Positions 37,684 to 46,765 are shown, numbered from the stretch's first letter. The stretch is DNA of 64,000 bases from Rhodoferax koreense (GCF_001955695.1 NZ_CP019236.1:4650001-4714000); one strand, 5' to 3'. Notes: a model not told the origin generated them from the letters alone. Translations and numbers: made by a program.

Positions 37684-37698
37684 AGTTGTCCGATGACT
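37684..37698. promoter_or_regulatory. Operator-like palindrome upstream of garD
   Basis: AGTTGTCCGATGACT is a partial palindrome around a central base, and it lies within GTCATC-N8-GATGAC (37678-37697). The size and TTGTC/GATGAC character resemble sites of GntR-family (FadR-type) repressors that often control hexarate genes. No such regulator is encoded in this window, so the protein that binds is unknown. Confidence 0.4.
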
Positions 37699-37811
37699 AG
37701 CCAGGGATGATGCCTCAAACGTCCTCTCTCGTCAAGACAGCGCTCCTATGAAAGAAAAAAGGGCCCTGCGCCCACGGATACTGCGCAGTACGCTACACAA
37801 AGAGTAGCAAT

Positions 37812-38357
37812 CTACAGCAAGGCCACCATATCGGTCACGCCGACATCCACGCCAGCCTGCATCATCAATGCCGTCACCTGGCCGCGGTGGTGGGTCTGGT
37901 GGTTGAAGAAGTGCGTCAACGCCTGCCAGGCCGGGTGCTCGCGCTGCACGCCCTTGCTGTTCGCGTAGCGCATGGTCTGGTGCGCGAAGGCTTCGGGCAA
38001 CTGCGCGAGCCAGGCGACGATGGCCGCATCGAGCTGCGTGCGCTTGGCGCGCAGGGCGCCCCAGTCGTCGAACAGCACCGTGGACAGGACGGCGCCGGCC
38101 GGCAGGTCGAGCACGTCGTCACCCAGCATCGAGACGTCCTGGCCGTGCTCGGCGGCGCATTGGCGCAGCCGCCGCAGCCAGATCTGGTCGGCCACCACCA
38201 GGTGGTTCAGCGTGTGGTGGATGGAGCCGAAGAAGGCGCCGCGGTCCTGCTGGCGCGCGGCCTCGTCGAGGGTCTCGCACGCGTCGAAAAGCCGGGTGTT
38301 GAACCACTGGTTGTAGCGGGCCAGCAGGCGGTAGTTGTCGGTGAAGGGGCTGTGCAT
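37812..38357 (-). CDS. DinB family protein
   Basis: The 181-residue protein has the DinB/YfiT four-helix layout, with metal-binding His residues in IHHTLNHLVVADQIWL (about residue 47) and FFNHQTHHRGQV (about residue 157). The family includes thiol-dependent transferases and damage-inducible proteins of unclear function. ATG 38357 is used because the longer version starts with TTG inside the stop region of the upstream gene. It lies directly downstream of the FHA gene and may be co-transcribed. Confidence 0.88.
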   Translation of the reverse strand: MHSPFTDNYRLLARYNQWFNTRLFDACETLDEAARQQDRGAFFGSIHHTLNHLVVADQIWLRRLRQCAAEHGQDVSMLGDDVLDLPAGAVLSTVLFDDWGALRAKRTQLDAAIVAWLAQLPEAFAHQTMRYANSKGVQREHPAWQALTHFFNHQTHHRGQVTALMMQAGVDVGVTDMVALL

Positions 38358-38374
38358 GTCGGTTCCTGGTGAAT

Positions 38375-39453
38375 TCAATCGCCGTCGCTGTCGTCATCGC
38401 CGGCATCGGTCGCCTGGTCCGCGTCGTCCTGCTGCAGGCGTTTGTCCAGCCGCTCGCGCAAGCCCTGTGATTCCTGCATCCACTGCGACACGGGCACCGG
38501 CGCGGCGAGCCGCCAGCCCGGCGGATACAGGTTGGCCAGTCGCGGGCCGGCCTGGTTGTCGCGGCTTGCGGTCCAGGCCATCGCACCCAGGGCCAGCAGC
38601 GCCAGGGCGCCAACCACCGTCGCCTGCAGTCGCATGCGCCGTGGCGGGGCGATCACCCACCACTGCAGCAGCAAACCGGCTGCCAGGGCCCACCAATCGA
38701 GCTGCGCACCGAAACGCGCCAGCGGCACCCAGCCGAAGGCGAACGCCGTCGCCGAAACCAGGCCCTCCAGCATCACCGAGACCACACCCACGGCCAGCAC
38801 GATGCGCAGGTGCCGCCAGAACTGCGCATGCGTGGTGAACAGCTTGGTCAGCAAGGCGGCCAGCCCGGTCCACAGCAGCGCGGCCCCGAACAACACGCCG
38901 AGCGCACGCGCAGCCCCGCGGCGAACTGGTTGGGCTCCGTCTGGCCCAGCCAGGACTGCCACGTGGTCAGCGCCGCGAAGGCCAGCACCAGGCCCAGCGT
39001 GGCCGCGACCGGCCGCCAGCGCAAGCGCGTCAGCACCTGTTCGGGCGCGAGTGCGGCGCTGGCCAGCCGCACACGCAGCCGCAGCCGGCCCAGCGAGATG
39101 TCGTCGCCGTCGGTCCAGTCGAAACGGCTGCCACGCGCCTGCCGCCGATGGCCATGGCGTACGCCGTTGACGGTGTCGAGCACCTCGACGGCCAGTCTGG
39201 CACCGGCGGGCGAGGACGTTGCTTCAACGCGCAGATGCTCGGCCGCCACATGCGGGTCGGCCAGCACCAGGTCGTTGGTGAGCGCGCGGCCCACGGTGAC
39301 CGGCCAGCGCCACACCGGCAGTTGCTGCACGATGGCGCCGCTGCGGTCCAGCACCTCGATGAGGGCGAGCATGCCCGGACCCGCGGGCGTGGCCGGGTCG
39401 GCTGCAGCGCCGTCGGCGGCTTGCTCGCCGTTCATGTCGTGCGGGGCGTTCAT
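38375..39453 (-). pseudogene. FHA-domain membrane protein, interrupted by a frameshift
   Basis: The first part (39453 to about 38920) has a forkhead-associated domain with the phosphothreonine-binding pattern GRALTNDLVLADPHVAAEH, then a membrane span and QTEPNQFAAG. The reading frame then shifts. The second part (to 38375) continues in another frame with AARALGVLFGAALLW, two to three more spans and an acidic tail. Adding one G to the G4 run at 38914-38917 joins both halves smoothly. ATG 39453 overlaps the protease stop (ATGA), so protease and FHA protein form a unit. The break may be a homopolymer sequencing error. If real, the protein loses its C-terminal membrane part. Confidence 0.78.
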
Positions 39454-40802
39454 TGCGCGCCGTCCCACTTGAACGCATCGACGTAATAGGCCGCGAGTTT
39501 CAGCCCGTTGTCGAAGCCGACGCCGTAGGCATCCAGCCGGCCGCGCACGCCCTGCGTGGGCCGGTTCAGCGAGGTCACCACCACCGACATGTCGTACAGG
39601 CCGCGCAGCTTGCGGTAGGCCAGCAGGCAGACCACGGCGCGCATCGGCACGCCGCCGGTCTCGACGTAGCGCTCGGTGCATTCGGACGCCGTGCCCTGCG
39701 CATTGCCGCGCGCGTTGACGCGTTCACTGCGGAAATGCTGGCTGTATAGCTTGGCGAAACGCATGGCGCCCAGGCGCGGCGCGTCGTAGGCCGTGTGCCG
39801 CAACCGGATGAAGCCGGTGGTGAGCTCCCCGGCGAAAAGCTGTGCATCGAGCTGGCAATTGGTGCTGTCCATCTCATACGACTTGAGGTCGGCATCACGC
39901 GAACGGCCCCAGCAGCGCGCCATGGCGTCGTCGGGCACGGGCAGGCTGTAGCCGTGGTAGCGCTGCACCTTGAAAGGCGTGGACGTGAAGCGCCGGGTCA
40001 GGGCCTCCTGGTGCGCCAGCAACTGGCGCGTGACCTCGGCCTGGGCACCGGTGGTGATGGGTTGGGCCTGCCCCTTCGCCTGCGCCAGCAGCGCCTGGGC
40101 GAATTCGGCCGGCACCAGGAAACTCAGCAACTCCCCGTCGAGCCGCTTCGACACGTTGACGCCGATCACCTCGCCGTTGTCGTCGAGCACCGGGCCGCCG
40201 CTCATGCCGGGGTTGATCGCCCCGCCGAAGAAGATGCGCGGATAGAAGCTGCGCTGCACCAGCCCGTTGTAGGTGCCTTCGGTCACGGCGAAGCCGATGT
40301 CCAGCGGATTGCCCAGCGAGTAGAGGCGCTCGCCGCGCGCGAGCGCACGCGCGGGGCTGCGGAACACCAGGGCCGGCCAGGGCGCCGCGTGCGGCGACGG
40401 CTCGGCGCGCTTCACCCGCAGCACGGCCAGGTCGTGCAACACGTCGAAGGCCAGCAGTTCGAGCTCGGCCTGCTTGCCGTCCACCGGCACGTACACGCCG
40501 CGGTAGCGCTCGGGCTCGAGCGCGAGCTGGCTCGCCACATGGAAGTTGGTGAGGATCAGTCCATCCGATGAAACGAAGAACCCCGAGCCCACGCTGGATT
40601 GGGCATCGGTATTGCGCACCAGCGTGCGAATCTGCACCAGCTTCTCGCGCGCGCTCGCATAGGCACGCTGTGCGTCGCGCGACACGGGCTCCACCCCGAC
40701 CTGTGCAGGTGCGGCTGCAGATGCTTGCGCCACGGCCGACAACGGCGCCAGCGCGGCCAGACACAGCACCAGCCACCACCATCTCATGTTCGAACGCATC
40801 AT
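39450..40802 (-). CDS. Secreted trypsin-like serine protease
   Basis: The 450-residue protein has a signal peptide (WWWLVLCLAALAPLSAVAQA) and a trypsin-like domain with His in LTNFHVAS (about residue 86), Asp in HDLAVLRV and Ser in PGMSGGPV (about residue 200). The domain resembles DegP/HtrA proteases, but there is no PDZ domain. The C-terminal 200 residues are specific to this group, hold several Cys, and are unassigned. It is expected in the periplasm. It overlaps the FHA-domain gene downstream by 4 bases, which points to a shared pathway, perhaps signal transmission across the inner membrane. Confidence 0.85.
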   Translation of the reverse strand: MMRSNMRWWWLVLCLAALAPLSAVAQASAAAPAQVGVEPVSRDAQRAYASAREKLVQIRTLVRNTDAQSSVGSGFFVSSDGLILTNFHVASQLALEPERYRGVYVPVDGKQAELELLAFDVLHDLAVLRVKRAEPSPHAAPWPALVFRSPARALARGERLYSLGNPLDIGFAVTEGTYNGLVQRSFYPRIFFGGAINPGMSGGPVLDDNGEVIGVNVSKRLDGELLSFLVPAEFAQALLAQAKGQAQPITTGAQAEVTRQLLAHQEALTRRFTSTPFKVQRYHGYSLPVPDDAMARCWGRSRDADLKSYEMDSTNCQLDAQLFAGELTTGFIRLRHTAYDAPRLGAMRFAKLYSQHFRSERVNARGNAQGTASECTERYVETGGVPMRAVVCLLAYRKLRGLYDMSVVVTSLNRPTQGVRGRLDAYGVGFDNGLKLAAYYVDAFKWDGAQ

Positions 40803-40941
40803 GTTTCGATTCTAGGAGCCGGCCTGCACCGCCCGGATGGGGGGATCGACAAACACCGTCAACCGGCGCAACCTGCACCCCGTTAAAGCTGTACCGGCCG
40901 ACATCTCGTCAGGCCGGATTTCAAAGCCCCAAGGAGTTCCC

Positions 40942-41493
40942 ATGTTGAAGAAGATCCTGGCCATCGCGGCCATGCTGTATGCGGCCGCCACCTTCGCCGC
41001 CGTGGACGTGAACAAGGCCACGGCCGCCGACCTGGACGGGCTCAAGGGCATCGGCCCATCGATTTCCACGCGCATCCTCGACGAACGCAAGAAGGGCAAC
41101 TTCAAGGACTGGACCGATTTCATCGAGCGCATCAAGGGCGTGGGTGAAGGCAATGCGGCGAAGTTCTCCGCCGAAGGCATGACGGTGAACGGCGAAGCCT
41201 ACAAGGGCGCCAACGCATTGCCCGCCAAGGCCGAAACCAAGAAAGAAGCCAAGGCGGCGAAAGCGGATGCCAAGCCAGCGGCCGTGACGACCACCGCGGC
41301 TCCGGCCGCCGCAGCAGCCCCGGCCCCCGTGGCCAAGGCCGATGCCAAGCCGACGGCCGACGAAGCCAAGGCCAAGAAGGCTGCGGAAAAGCAGGCCAAG
41401 GCCGATGCCAAGAAAGCCAAGGCCGAAGAGGCCAAGGCAAAGAAAGAAGCCGCTGCGGCGAAGCCGGTGGCTGCCGCCAGCGCCGCGAAGTAG
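40942..41493 (+). CDS. ComEA-like helix-hairpin-helix protein with Lys/Ala-rich tail
   Basis: The 183-residue protein has a signal peptide (residues 1-19) and then a helix-hairpin-helix domain (VDVNKATAADLDGLKGIGPS, about residues 20-80) as in ComEA, which binds DNA in the periplasm during uptake. The C-terminal 90 residues are low-complexity Ala, Lys and Glu repeats with many AKADAK and KAKAEE units. These probably form a basic coil that contacts DNA or the envelope. ATG 40942 follows an AGGAG site. A strong terminator follows the gene. Confidence 0.82.
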   Translation: MLKKILAIAAMLYAAATFAAVDVNKATAADLDGLKGIGPSISTRILDERKKGNFKDWTDFIERIKGVGEGNAAKFSAEGMTVNGEAYKGANALPAKAETKKEAKAAKADAKPAAVTTTAAPAAAAAPAPVAKADAKPTADEAKAKKAAEKQAKADAKKAKAEEAKAKKEAAAAKPVAAASAAK

Positions 41494-41512
41494 TTCGCCC
41501 GGCCCCAGCGCA

Positions 41513-41546
41513 ACAAAGCCCGCTTCGGCGGGCTTTGTCGTTTTTC
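41513..41546 (+). terminator. Rho-independent terminator after the ComEA-like gene
   Basis: ACAAAGCCCGC and its exact complement are separated by a TTCG tetraloop and followed by CGTTTTT. It lies 20 bases after the stop codon and could also serve purH on the opposite strand. Confidence 0.9.
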
Positions 41547-41604
41547 CCTGTCGGCCCGGGCGGCGCGGCGCTCATGGCTTGAGGGACCGCCGGCCAAGCA
41601 CGTC

Positions 41605-43211
41605 TCAATGGCGGAAGTGGCGCACGCCCGACAGCACCATCACCACACCGCGCTCGTCGGCCGCGTCGATCACCTCCTGGTCGCGCATCGAGCCGCCGGG
41701 CTGGATCACACAACTCGCGCCCGCGTCCACCACCACATCCAGGCCGTCTCGGAAGGGGAAGAAGGCGTCGCTCGCCACGGCCGTGCCCTTGAGCGACAGG
41801 CCGGCGTGTTCGGCCTTGATGCTGGCAATGCGGGCCGAGTCGAGCCGGCTCATCTGGCCCGCGCCCACCCCCATGGTCATGCCACCGGCGCAGAACACGA
41901 TGGCGTTGCTCTTCACGTACTTGGCGACCTTCCAGGCGAACAGCAGGTCCTGCAACTGCTCGGGCGTCGGCTGCTTCTTGCTGACGACCTTCAGATCACC
42001 GAGCGCCAGTTCGTGGTTGTCGGCGGTCTGGATCAACAGGCCGGAACCGATGCGTTTCACGTCCATGGCGTTGCGGCCGTTGTCCCAGTCGGTCGTCCCC
42101 CCTTCGGCAAGGCGATTTCCAGCACCCGCACGTTGAGCTTGGCCTTGGTGGCCTGGAACACCTCCAGCGCCTCGGGCGTATAGCCCGGCGCCATCAGCAC
42201 TTCGACGAACTGCTTGGCGATGGCTTGCGCGGTGTCGGCATCGACCGGGCGGTTGAAGGCGATGATGCCGCCGAAGGCCGAGGTCGGGTCGGTCTTGAAC
42301 GCCTTGGCATAAGCCTCGGCCGCGTCCTTGCCGATGGCCACGCCACACGGATTGGCGTGTTTCACGATCACACAGGCCGGCACGTCGAAGCTCTTCACGC
42401 ATTCCCAGGCGGCGTCGGCGTCGGCGATGTTGTTGTAGCTGAGTTCCTTGCCCTGCAACTGCTTGGCCGAGACCAGCGAGCCCGGTGCCGGATACAGGTC
42501 GCGGTAGAACGCGGCCTGCTGGTGCGGGTTCTCGCCGTAGCGCAGGTCCTGGATCTTCACGAAGCGGCCGTTGCTCTGCGCCGGGAACAGCGCACGCTTC
42601 GGTGCGGCCTGGCCGATGCTGGCGTCGAAGTCGATGGCCGACAGGTAGTCGCTGATCGCACCGTCGTACTGGCTGATGCGGTTGAATGCGGCCACCGAAA
42701 ACGCGAACTTGGTCTTGTCGCTGAGCTTGCCGCCGTCGCGCAGTTCGGCCAGCGCGATGGGGTATTGCGAAGCGTCGGTCAACACACCGACATCCTTCCA
42801 GTTCTTGGCCGCGCTGCGCACCATGGCCGGCCCGCCGATGTCGATGTTCTCGATCGCGTCCTCCAGCGTGCAGCCGGCCTTGGCCACGGTGGCTTCGAAC
42901 GGATAGAGGTTGACGATCAGCAAGTCGATGGTGTCGATGCCGTGTTCGGCGATCGCCGCCATGTGCGCCGGCAAGTCGCGCCGCGCGAGCAGCCCGCCGT
43001 GGATCTTGGGATGCAGGGTCTTCACGCGGCCGTCGAGCATCTCGGGAAAGCCGGTGTGGTCGGCCACCTCGGTCACCGGCAGTCCCGCATCCGCGAGCAG
43101 CTTCGCCGTCCCCCCCGTCGACAGCAGCTTGACGCCCCGGCCATGCAGCGACTGCGCGAATTCAAGAATACCGGTTTTATCGGAGACGGAGATCAGTGCA
43201 GTCAGTGCCAT
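41605..43211 (-). pseudogene. purH: Bifunctional AICAR transformylase/IMP cyclohydrolase, interrupted by a frameshift
   Basis: The first frame (43211 to about 42100) has the IMP cyclohydrolase domain ([31 protein letters not shown]) and the transformylase active-site motif KHANPCG. It then runs out of frame after EIALPKGG. The second frame (to 41605) continues [17 protein letters not shown] and ends SGVRHFRH, the normal end of PurH. One extra G in the G6 run at 42098-42103 restores a protein of normal length. PurH does the last two steps of IMP synthesis and is usually needed, so a sequencing indel is more likely than a dead gene. The order dusB-fis-purH is standard for Burkholderiales. Confidence 0.9.
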
Positions 43212-43285
43212 GGTGGATCGTTATAAAAGTTAAGGGGCGGTATTCCTTCCAGGGACACCGTGGAACTGGCTCCGCCAGGCCGCCG

Positions 43286-43317
43286 GTGTCGCCCCTGCAA
43301 GGGGGTGGGTGCGACAC
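43286..43317. repeat. Hairpin element between fis and purH
   Basis: GTGTCG and CGACAC pair around an inner CCCC/GGGG stem (total 32 bases). From memory, similar GC-rich hairpins recur between genes in Comamonadaceae genomes. It lies in the purH leader on the minus strand. It may be a repeat copy or an RNA structure that affects purH expression. Confidence 0.4.
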
Positions 43318-43339
43318 GAAGTGCGCAACCTGGGGGTGT

Positions 43340-43573
43340 TCAAAGAAGCCGGTTTTCGAGCAGTTTTTTTCGCAGCGTATTGCGGTTCATGCCCAGCCAT
43401 TCGGCCGCGCGCGACTGGTTGCCGTCGGCATGGCGCATCACCACCTCGAGCAATGGCCGCTCCATCACCCGGGTCATCATGTCGTACATGCCATGCGGCT
43501 CGGTGCCATGCAGGTCCTTGAAATATTCCTCGAGATTTTCACGGATGCATTCTTCGATGTGTTTTTTGCTCAC
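43340..43573 (-). CDS. fis: Nucleoid protein / regulator Fis
   Basis: The 77-residue protein is a short Fis with an N-terminal dimer part and a C-terminal helix-turn-helix (LLEVVMRHADGNQSRAAEWLGMNRNTLRKKL). It binds and bends DNA and controls rRNA and other growth genes. The ATG overlaps the stop of dusB (ATGA), the usual dusB-fis operon. Length is normal for beta-proteobacteria, where Fis is shorter than in enterics. Confidence 0.95.
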   Translation of the reverse strand: MSKKHIEECIRENLEEYFKDLHGTEPHGMYDMMTRVMERPLLEVVMRHADGNQSRAAEWLGMNRNTLRKKLLENRLL

Positions 43574-44634
43574 AGAGCGGTCTCCACGGGTTCTTCATCG
43601 CTGGTGGCGAAAGGTCCGTCCAGCGGCGCGGGCATGCGGTCCATGCGGCCGGCCAGCATCTCAAAAAATTCGCCCACGGCGGCGAGCTGCTCGGCCGGGG
43701 TCTCCAGCAGGTTCATGCGCGCACGGAAGTCCTCGCCGCCGGGCAAGGTCTTCACGTACCAGCCGATGTGCTTGCGTGCGCTGCGCACACCGGTGAAGTC
43801 GCCGTACAGGCTGTAGTGATCATCCAGGTGGTCGAGCAGCAGCCGCTGCACCTCGGCCACCAGGGGCGGCGCGAGGTGGGTGCCGGTGGCCAGGAAATGC
43901 GCCACTTCGCGGAAGATCCACGGCCGCCCCTGGGCGGCGCGGCCGATCATCACGGCATCGGCGCCGGTGTAGGCCAGCACGTCGCGCACCTTCTCTGGCG
44001 TCGTCAGGTCGCCATTGGCCACCACCGGCACCCGCACCGCGGCCTTCACGGCAGCGATGGTGTCGTATTCGGCCTGGCCCTTGTAGCCCTGCTCGCGGGT
44101 GCGGCCATGCACGGTCAGCATCTGTACGCCGGCCTGCTCGAACAGGCGCGCCAGCGCCACCGCATTCTTTCGGGCCTGGCACCAGCCGGTGCGCATCTTG
44201 AGCGTCACGGGCACGCCGTGCGGCAAGGCGGCGGCCACCACGGCTTCGACGATGGACAGCGCCAGCGGCTCGTCCTGCATCAGCGCGGAGCCGGCCCATT
44301 TGTTGCACACCTTCTTGGCCGGGCAACCCATGTTGATGTCGATGATCTGCGCGCCGCGTTCGATGTTGTAGCGCGCGGCCTCGGCCATCATCTGCGGCTC
44401 GGTGCCAGCGATCTGAACGGCGATGGGCGCCACTTCGCCGTCGTGGTTGGCGCGGCGGGAGGTCTTGAGCGTGTTCCACAGGTCGCGCCGCGAGGTCACC
44501 ATCTCGCTCACCGCATAACCGGCGCCCAGCGCCTTGCACAGGCGACGGAACGGCCGGTCGGTCACACCCGCCATGGGGGCGACGAACAGGCGGTTCGGCA
44601 GGGCATGAGGGCCGATGACTGGGCCGGTGGACAT
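43570..44634 (-). CDS. dusB: tRNA-dihydrouridine synthase B
   Basis: The 354-residue FMN enzyme reduces a uridine in the tRNA D-loop. Signatures are VAPMAGVTDRPFRRL near the start and the active-site Cys in INMGCPAKKVCNKWAGSAL (about residue 105). Further conserved segments are MLTVHGRTREQGYKG and VVANGDLTTPEKV. ATG 44634 is preferred because the family starts about 15 residues before the VAPMAGVTD motif. An in-frame start 28 codons further upstream would add an unrelated Pro/Phe-rich leader. It heads the fis-purH cluster. Confidence 0.93.
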   Translation of the reverse strand: MSTGPVIGPHALPNRLFVAPMAGVTDRPFRRLCKALGAGYAVSEMVTSRRDLWNTLKTSRRANHDGEVAPIAVQIAGTEPQMMAEAARYNIERGAQIIDINMGCPAKKVCNKWAGSALMQDEPLALSIVEAVVAAALPHGVPVTLKMRTGWCQARKNAVALARLFEQAGVQMLTVHGRTREQGYKGQAEYDTIAAVKAAVRVPVVANGDLTTPEKVRDVLAYTGADAVMIGRAAQGRPWIFREVAHFLATGTHLAPPLVAEVQRLLLDHLDDHYSLYGDFTGVRSARKHIGWYVKTLPGGEDFRARMNLLETPAEQLAAVGEFFEMLAGRMDRMPAPLDGPFATSDEEPVETAL

Positions 44635-44782
44635 GGGCAGCGGGTTGGGGAGAACGGTGGAACCGAACAAAGGAAACGGGGGGAAGGACGGCATTCTAGC
44701 TGCCCAAAATTTCAGCAATTGAAATCTGCGGGACCAGGCGGCAAAACGGGGAAATGAGCCTGCTGTCTATACTGGGTCACCC

Positions 44783-45271
44783 ATGGAAGCCTGGATCGAT
44801 CAACTACTCCCCCTGCTGGCGCTGCCGAAGTTCGGCCTGAGCACCGTCTTCATCATTTCCTTCATCTCGGCCACGCTGCTGCCGCTCGGCTCGGAGCCTG
44901 CGGTGTTCGGTCTGGTCAAGCTCAACCCGGACATGTTCTGGCCCGCCATCCTGGTGGCCACGGCCGGCAACACGCTCGGCGGCGCGCTCGATTGGTGGAT
45001 GGGCTACGGCGCCCACAAGGTGGCCGACAAATACAAGCATTCCTCGCACCACACCCGGGTGCTGGCCTGGCTGGAAAGGCTCGGCCCCAAGGCCTGCCTG
45101 CTGGCCTGGATGCCGCTGGTGGGCGACCCGCTGTGCGCCGTGGCCGGCTGGCTCAAGCTGCCGTTCTGGCCCTGTCTCGCCTACATGGCGATCGGCAAGT
45201 TCCTGCGTTATTTCCTGCTGACCGGCTCACTGGCCTGGGCGTTCCCGGGGCTCGTTCACCTGGGCGGGTGA
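44783..45271 (+). CDS. YqaA/DedA-like inner-membrane protein
   Basis: The 162-residue protein has four to five membrane segments and the SNARE-associated/DedA-type pattern (SEPAVFGLVKLNPDMFWPAILVATAGNTLGGALDWWMGYG, with a Gly-rich reentrant segment, then WLERLGPKACLLAWMPLVGDPLCAVAG). This group (YqaA) is related to DedA lipid-handling proteins. No precise function is known. It is divergent from dusB with about 150 bases between the starts. Confidence 0.85.
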   Translation: MEAWIDQLLPLLALPKFGLSTVFIISFISATLLPLGSEPAVFGLVKLNPDMFWPAILVATAGNTLGGALDWWMGYGAHKVADKYKHSSHHTRVLAWLERLGPKACLLAWMPLVGDPLCAVAGWLKLPFWPCLAYMAIGKFLRYFLLTGSLAWAFPGLVHLGG

Positions 45272-45280
45272 ACCCGCCGT

Positions 45281-46017
45281 TCAGAAACGCTCGTGTTCGG
45301 CCAGGTAGCGCCACTGGCCGGGGGCGAGTTGCTGCATCGGCACCCGGCCGATGCGGATGCGCTTCACGGCCTTGATCACCAGCCCCGCGGTCTCGCAGAG
45401 GTGGTCGACCTGGCCCGGCCGCTCCCCCTTTAGCGCGAACCGCAGCGATGTGCGCACGCCGTCCTCGGCCTGGCTGCCGACGCTGACCTTGGCCGCCGGC
45501 AGCAACTGCCCACGCTCGGACACAGGCCGGCCGAGCTTGTTCAGCACCTGCGGCGTGACCTCGCCCTCGACCTCGACCATGAGTTCGTGCTCGATGACGG
45601 CCGCGTCTTCCTTGAGCTTTCGCGCCACGCGCCAGTCCTGCGTCCACACCACGAGGCCGCTGGCGCGGGGATCGATGGGGTGCACAGCGTGAGCTGGGTG
45701 AAATGCTTCTTCAGGCACCGGATGTCCGAGCGGTCGGCCGGCGACCGGTTGGCGGCCATAAGCAAGGCCTGCGCCTGCGGCGTGCCCAGGCTGATGCCGA
45801 CCGGCTTGTGCAAAAGCAGCGTGACCGGGTTCAACGCCAGCAGGCTGGCCTCGGCATCGACGTCGATGCGCTGGGCTTCGGTGACCCGCGCCATGGGTTC
45901 CTCGACCACCTGGCCATCGACCGACACCCAGCCACCTTCGATGTATTGCTCGGCCTCGCGGCGCGAACAGTTGAGCTGCTGGGCCAGGCGTTTGGCGAGT
46001 CGGACCGGTTCTGTCAT
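45281..46017 (-). pseudogene. RsuA/RluB/RluF-type rRNA pseudouridine synthase, interrupted by a frameshift
   Basis: The first frame (from ATG 46017) has an S4 RNA-binding domain (RLAKRLAQQLNCSRREAEQYIEGG) and the synthase segment LLLHKPVGISLG, up to KKHFTQLT. The reading frame then shifts. The second frame continues VHPIDPRASGLVVWTQD, which holds the catalytic Asp, and ends at 45281. One C inserted at about 45688-45691 makes LTPVHPIDPRASG, the expected sequence. It modifies one uridine in ribosomal RNA, probably 23S. No long homopolymer is at the break, so a true mutation is a little more plausible here than in purH, although an assembly error remains likely. Confidence 0.82.
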
Positions 46018-46110
46018 GTTGGGGAAAAGCAAAAGGAGCTGGGGGCAACCGTCACCGGCCGCCCTGCCCATTGTTTCGTGCGATGGCCAAAGGCCCAGGT
46101 TGCTCCGGCC

Positions 46111-46329
46111 CTAGCCGTAATGGGACACCCATTCGAGCCCCTGCGCGTGGGCCGCGCCGATAGCGTCCTCCACGGTGGCGAAGGTGCCGCGTTCGACGGC
46201 GATCTCACGCGCCCGGGTAGGCCAGACCTGTTTGACGATGACCAGCGTCGGGGTAAACCCGCCGTCCTTCAGCGCCTTGGCGCTGCAGAGCAGTTCGTAA
46301 TCTTGATGTTGGAAAGTTCTGGTGTCCAT
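46111..46329 (-). CDS. Small protein of unknown function
   Basis: The 72-residue soluble protein has no recognised domain. It contains LLCSAKALKDGGFTPTLVIVK and ends ATVEDAIGAAHAQGLEWVSHYG. The final part resembles the end of the small protein on the other side of infA ([12 protein letters not shown]), which suggests that both belong to one family of small beta-alpha proteins. It lies about 110 bases downstream of infA on the same strand and may be co-transcribed. Confidence 0.72.
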   Translation of the reverse strand: MDTRTFQHQDYELLCSAKALKDGGFTPTLVIVKQVWPTRAREIAVERGTFATVEDAIGAAHAQGLEWVSHYG

Positions 46330-46440
46330 GCTGCCTTCTCGCCCCGAAAGCAGGAGTATGCGTCATTCGGGGGAGGGTCGGACAGATCCGAACCGCCGGC
46401 GCCCGGCACGCCGATGCCACGGTGCCGAACGCATGCAAAC

Positions 46441-46707
46441 TCAGCGTGGCCGGTACGCCGGCTGCGACGGCGGTGGTGCACCGCGGTTCTCGATATGGCG
46501 GAACTTGATGCGGCCCTTGCTCAGGTCGTATGGGGAGAGTTCGAGCGACACCTTGTCGCCGGCCAGGATGCGGATCCTGTGCTTGCGCATGCGCCCGGCG
46601 GTATAGGCGACCAGGGAATGGCCGTTGTCCAGCGTCACGCGAAAACGCGCGTCGGGCAACACTTCGGCGACCACGCCGCTCATCTCGATCAGGTCTTCTT
46701 TGGCCAT
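46441..46707 (-). CDS. infA: Translation initiation factor IF-1 (extended form)
   Basis: The 88-residue OB-fold protein matches IF-1: [44 protein letters not shown] and [15 protein letters not shown]. It has a C-terminal Pro/Arg-rich extension of about 15 residues ([13 protein letters not shown]) beyond the normal 72. It lies outside a ribosomal protein operon. Burkholderiales often have two infA genes, and this looks like the second copy, possibly used under stress or cold. It binds the 30S A site during initiation. Confidence 0.93.
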   Translation of the reverse strand: MAKEDLIEMSGVVAEVLPDARFRVTLDNGHSLVAYTAGRMRKHRIRILAGDKVSLELSPYDLSKGRIKFRHIENRGAPPPSQPAYRPR

Positions 46708-46765
46708 GAATTTCTTTCTGAAGTTGTTGTGTCTGCTGGAAGGTGGAACACGCCGCGCCGCTGGC

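Noticed and set aside
41335..41470. Repeated GCCAAG/GCCGAT units in the ComEA-like gene as a DNA repeat array
   Set aside because: They are imperfect, in frame and code for an Ala/Lys-rich tail, so they reflect protein low complexity and not a repeat element or CRISPR.
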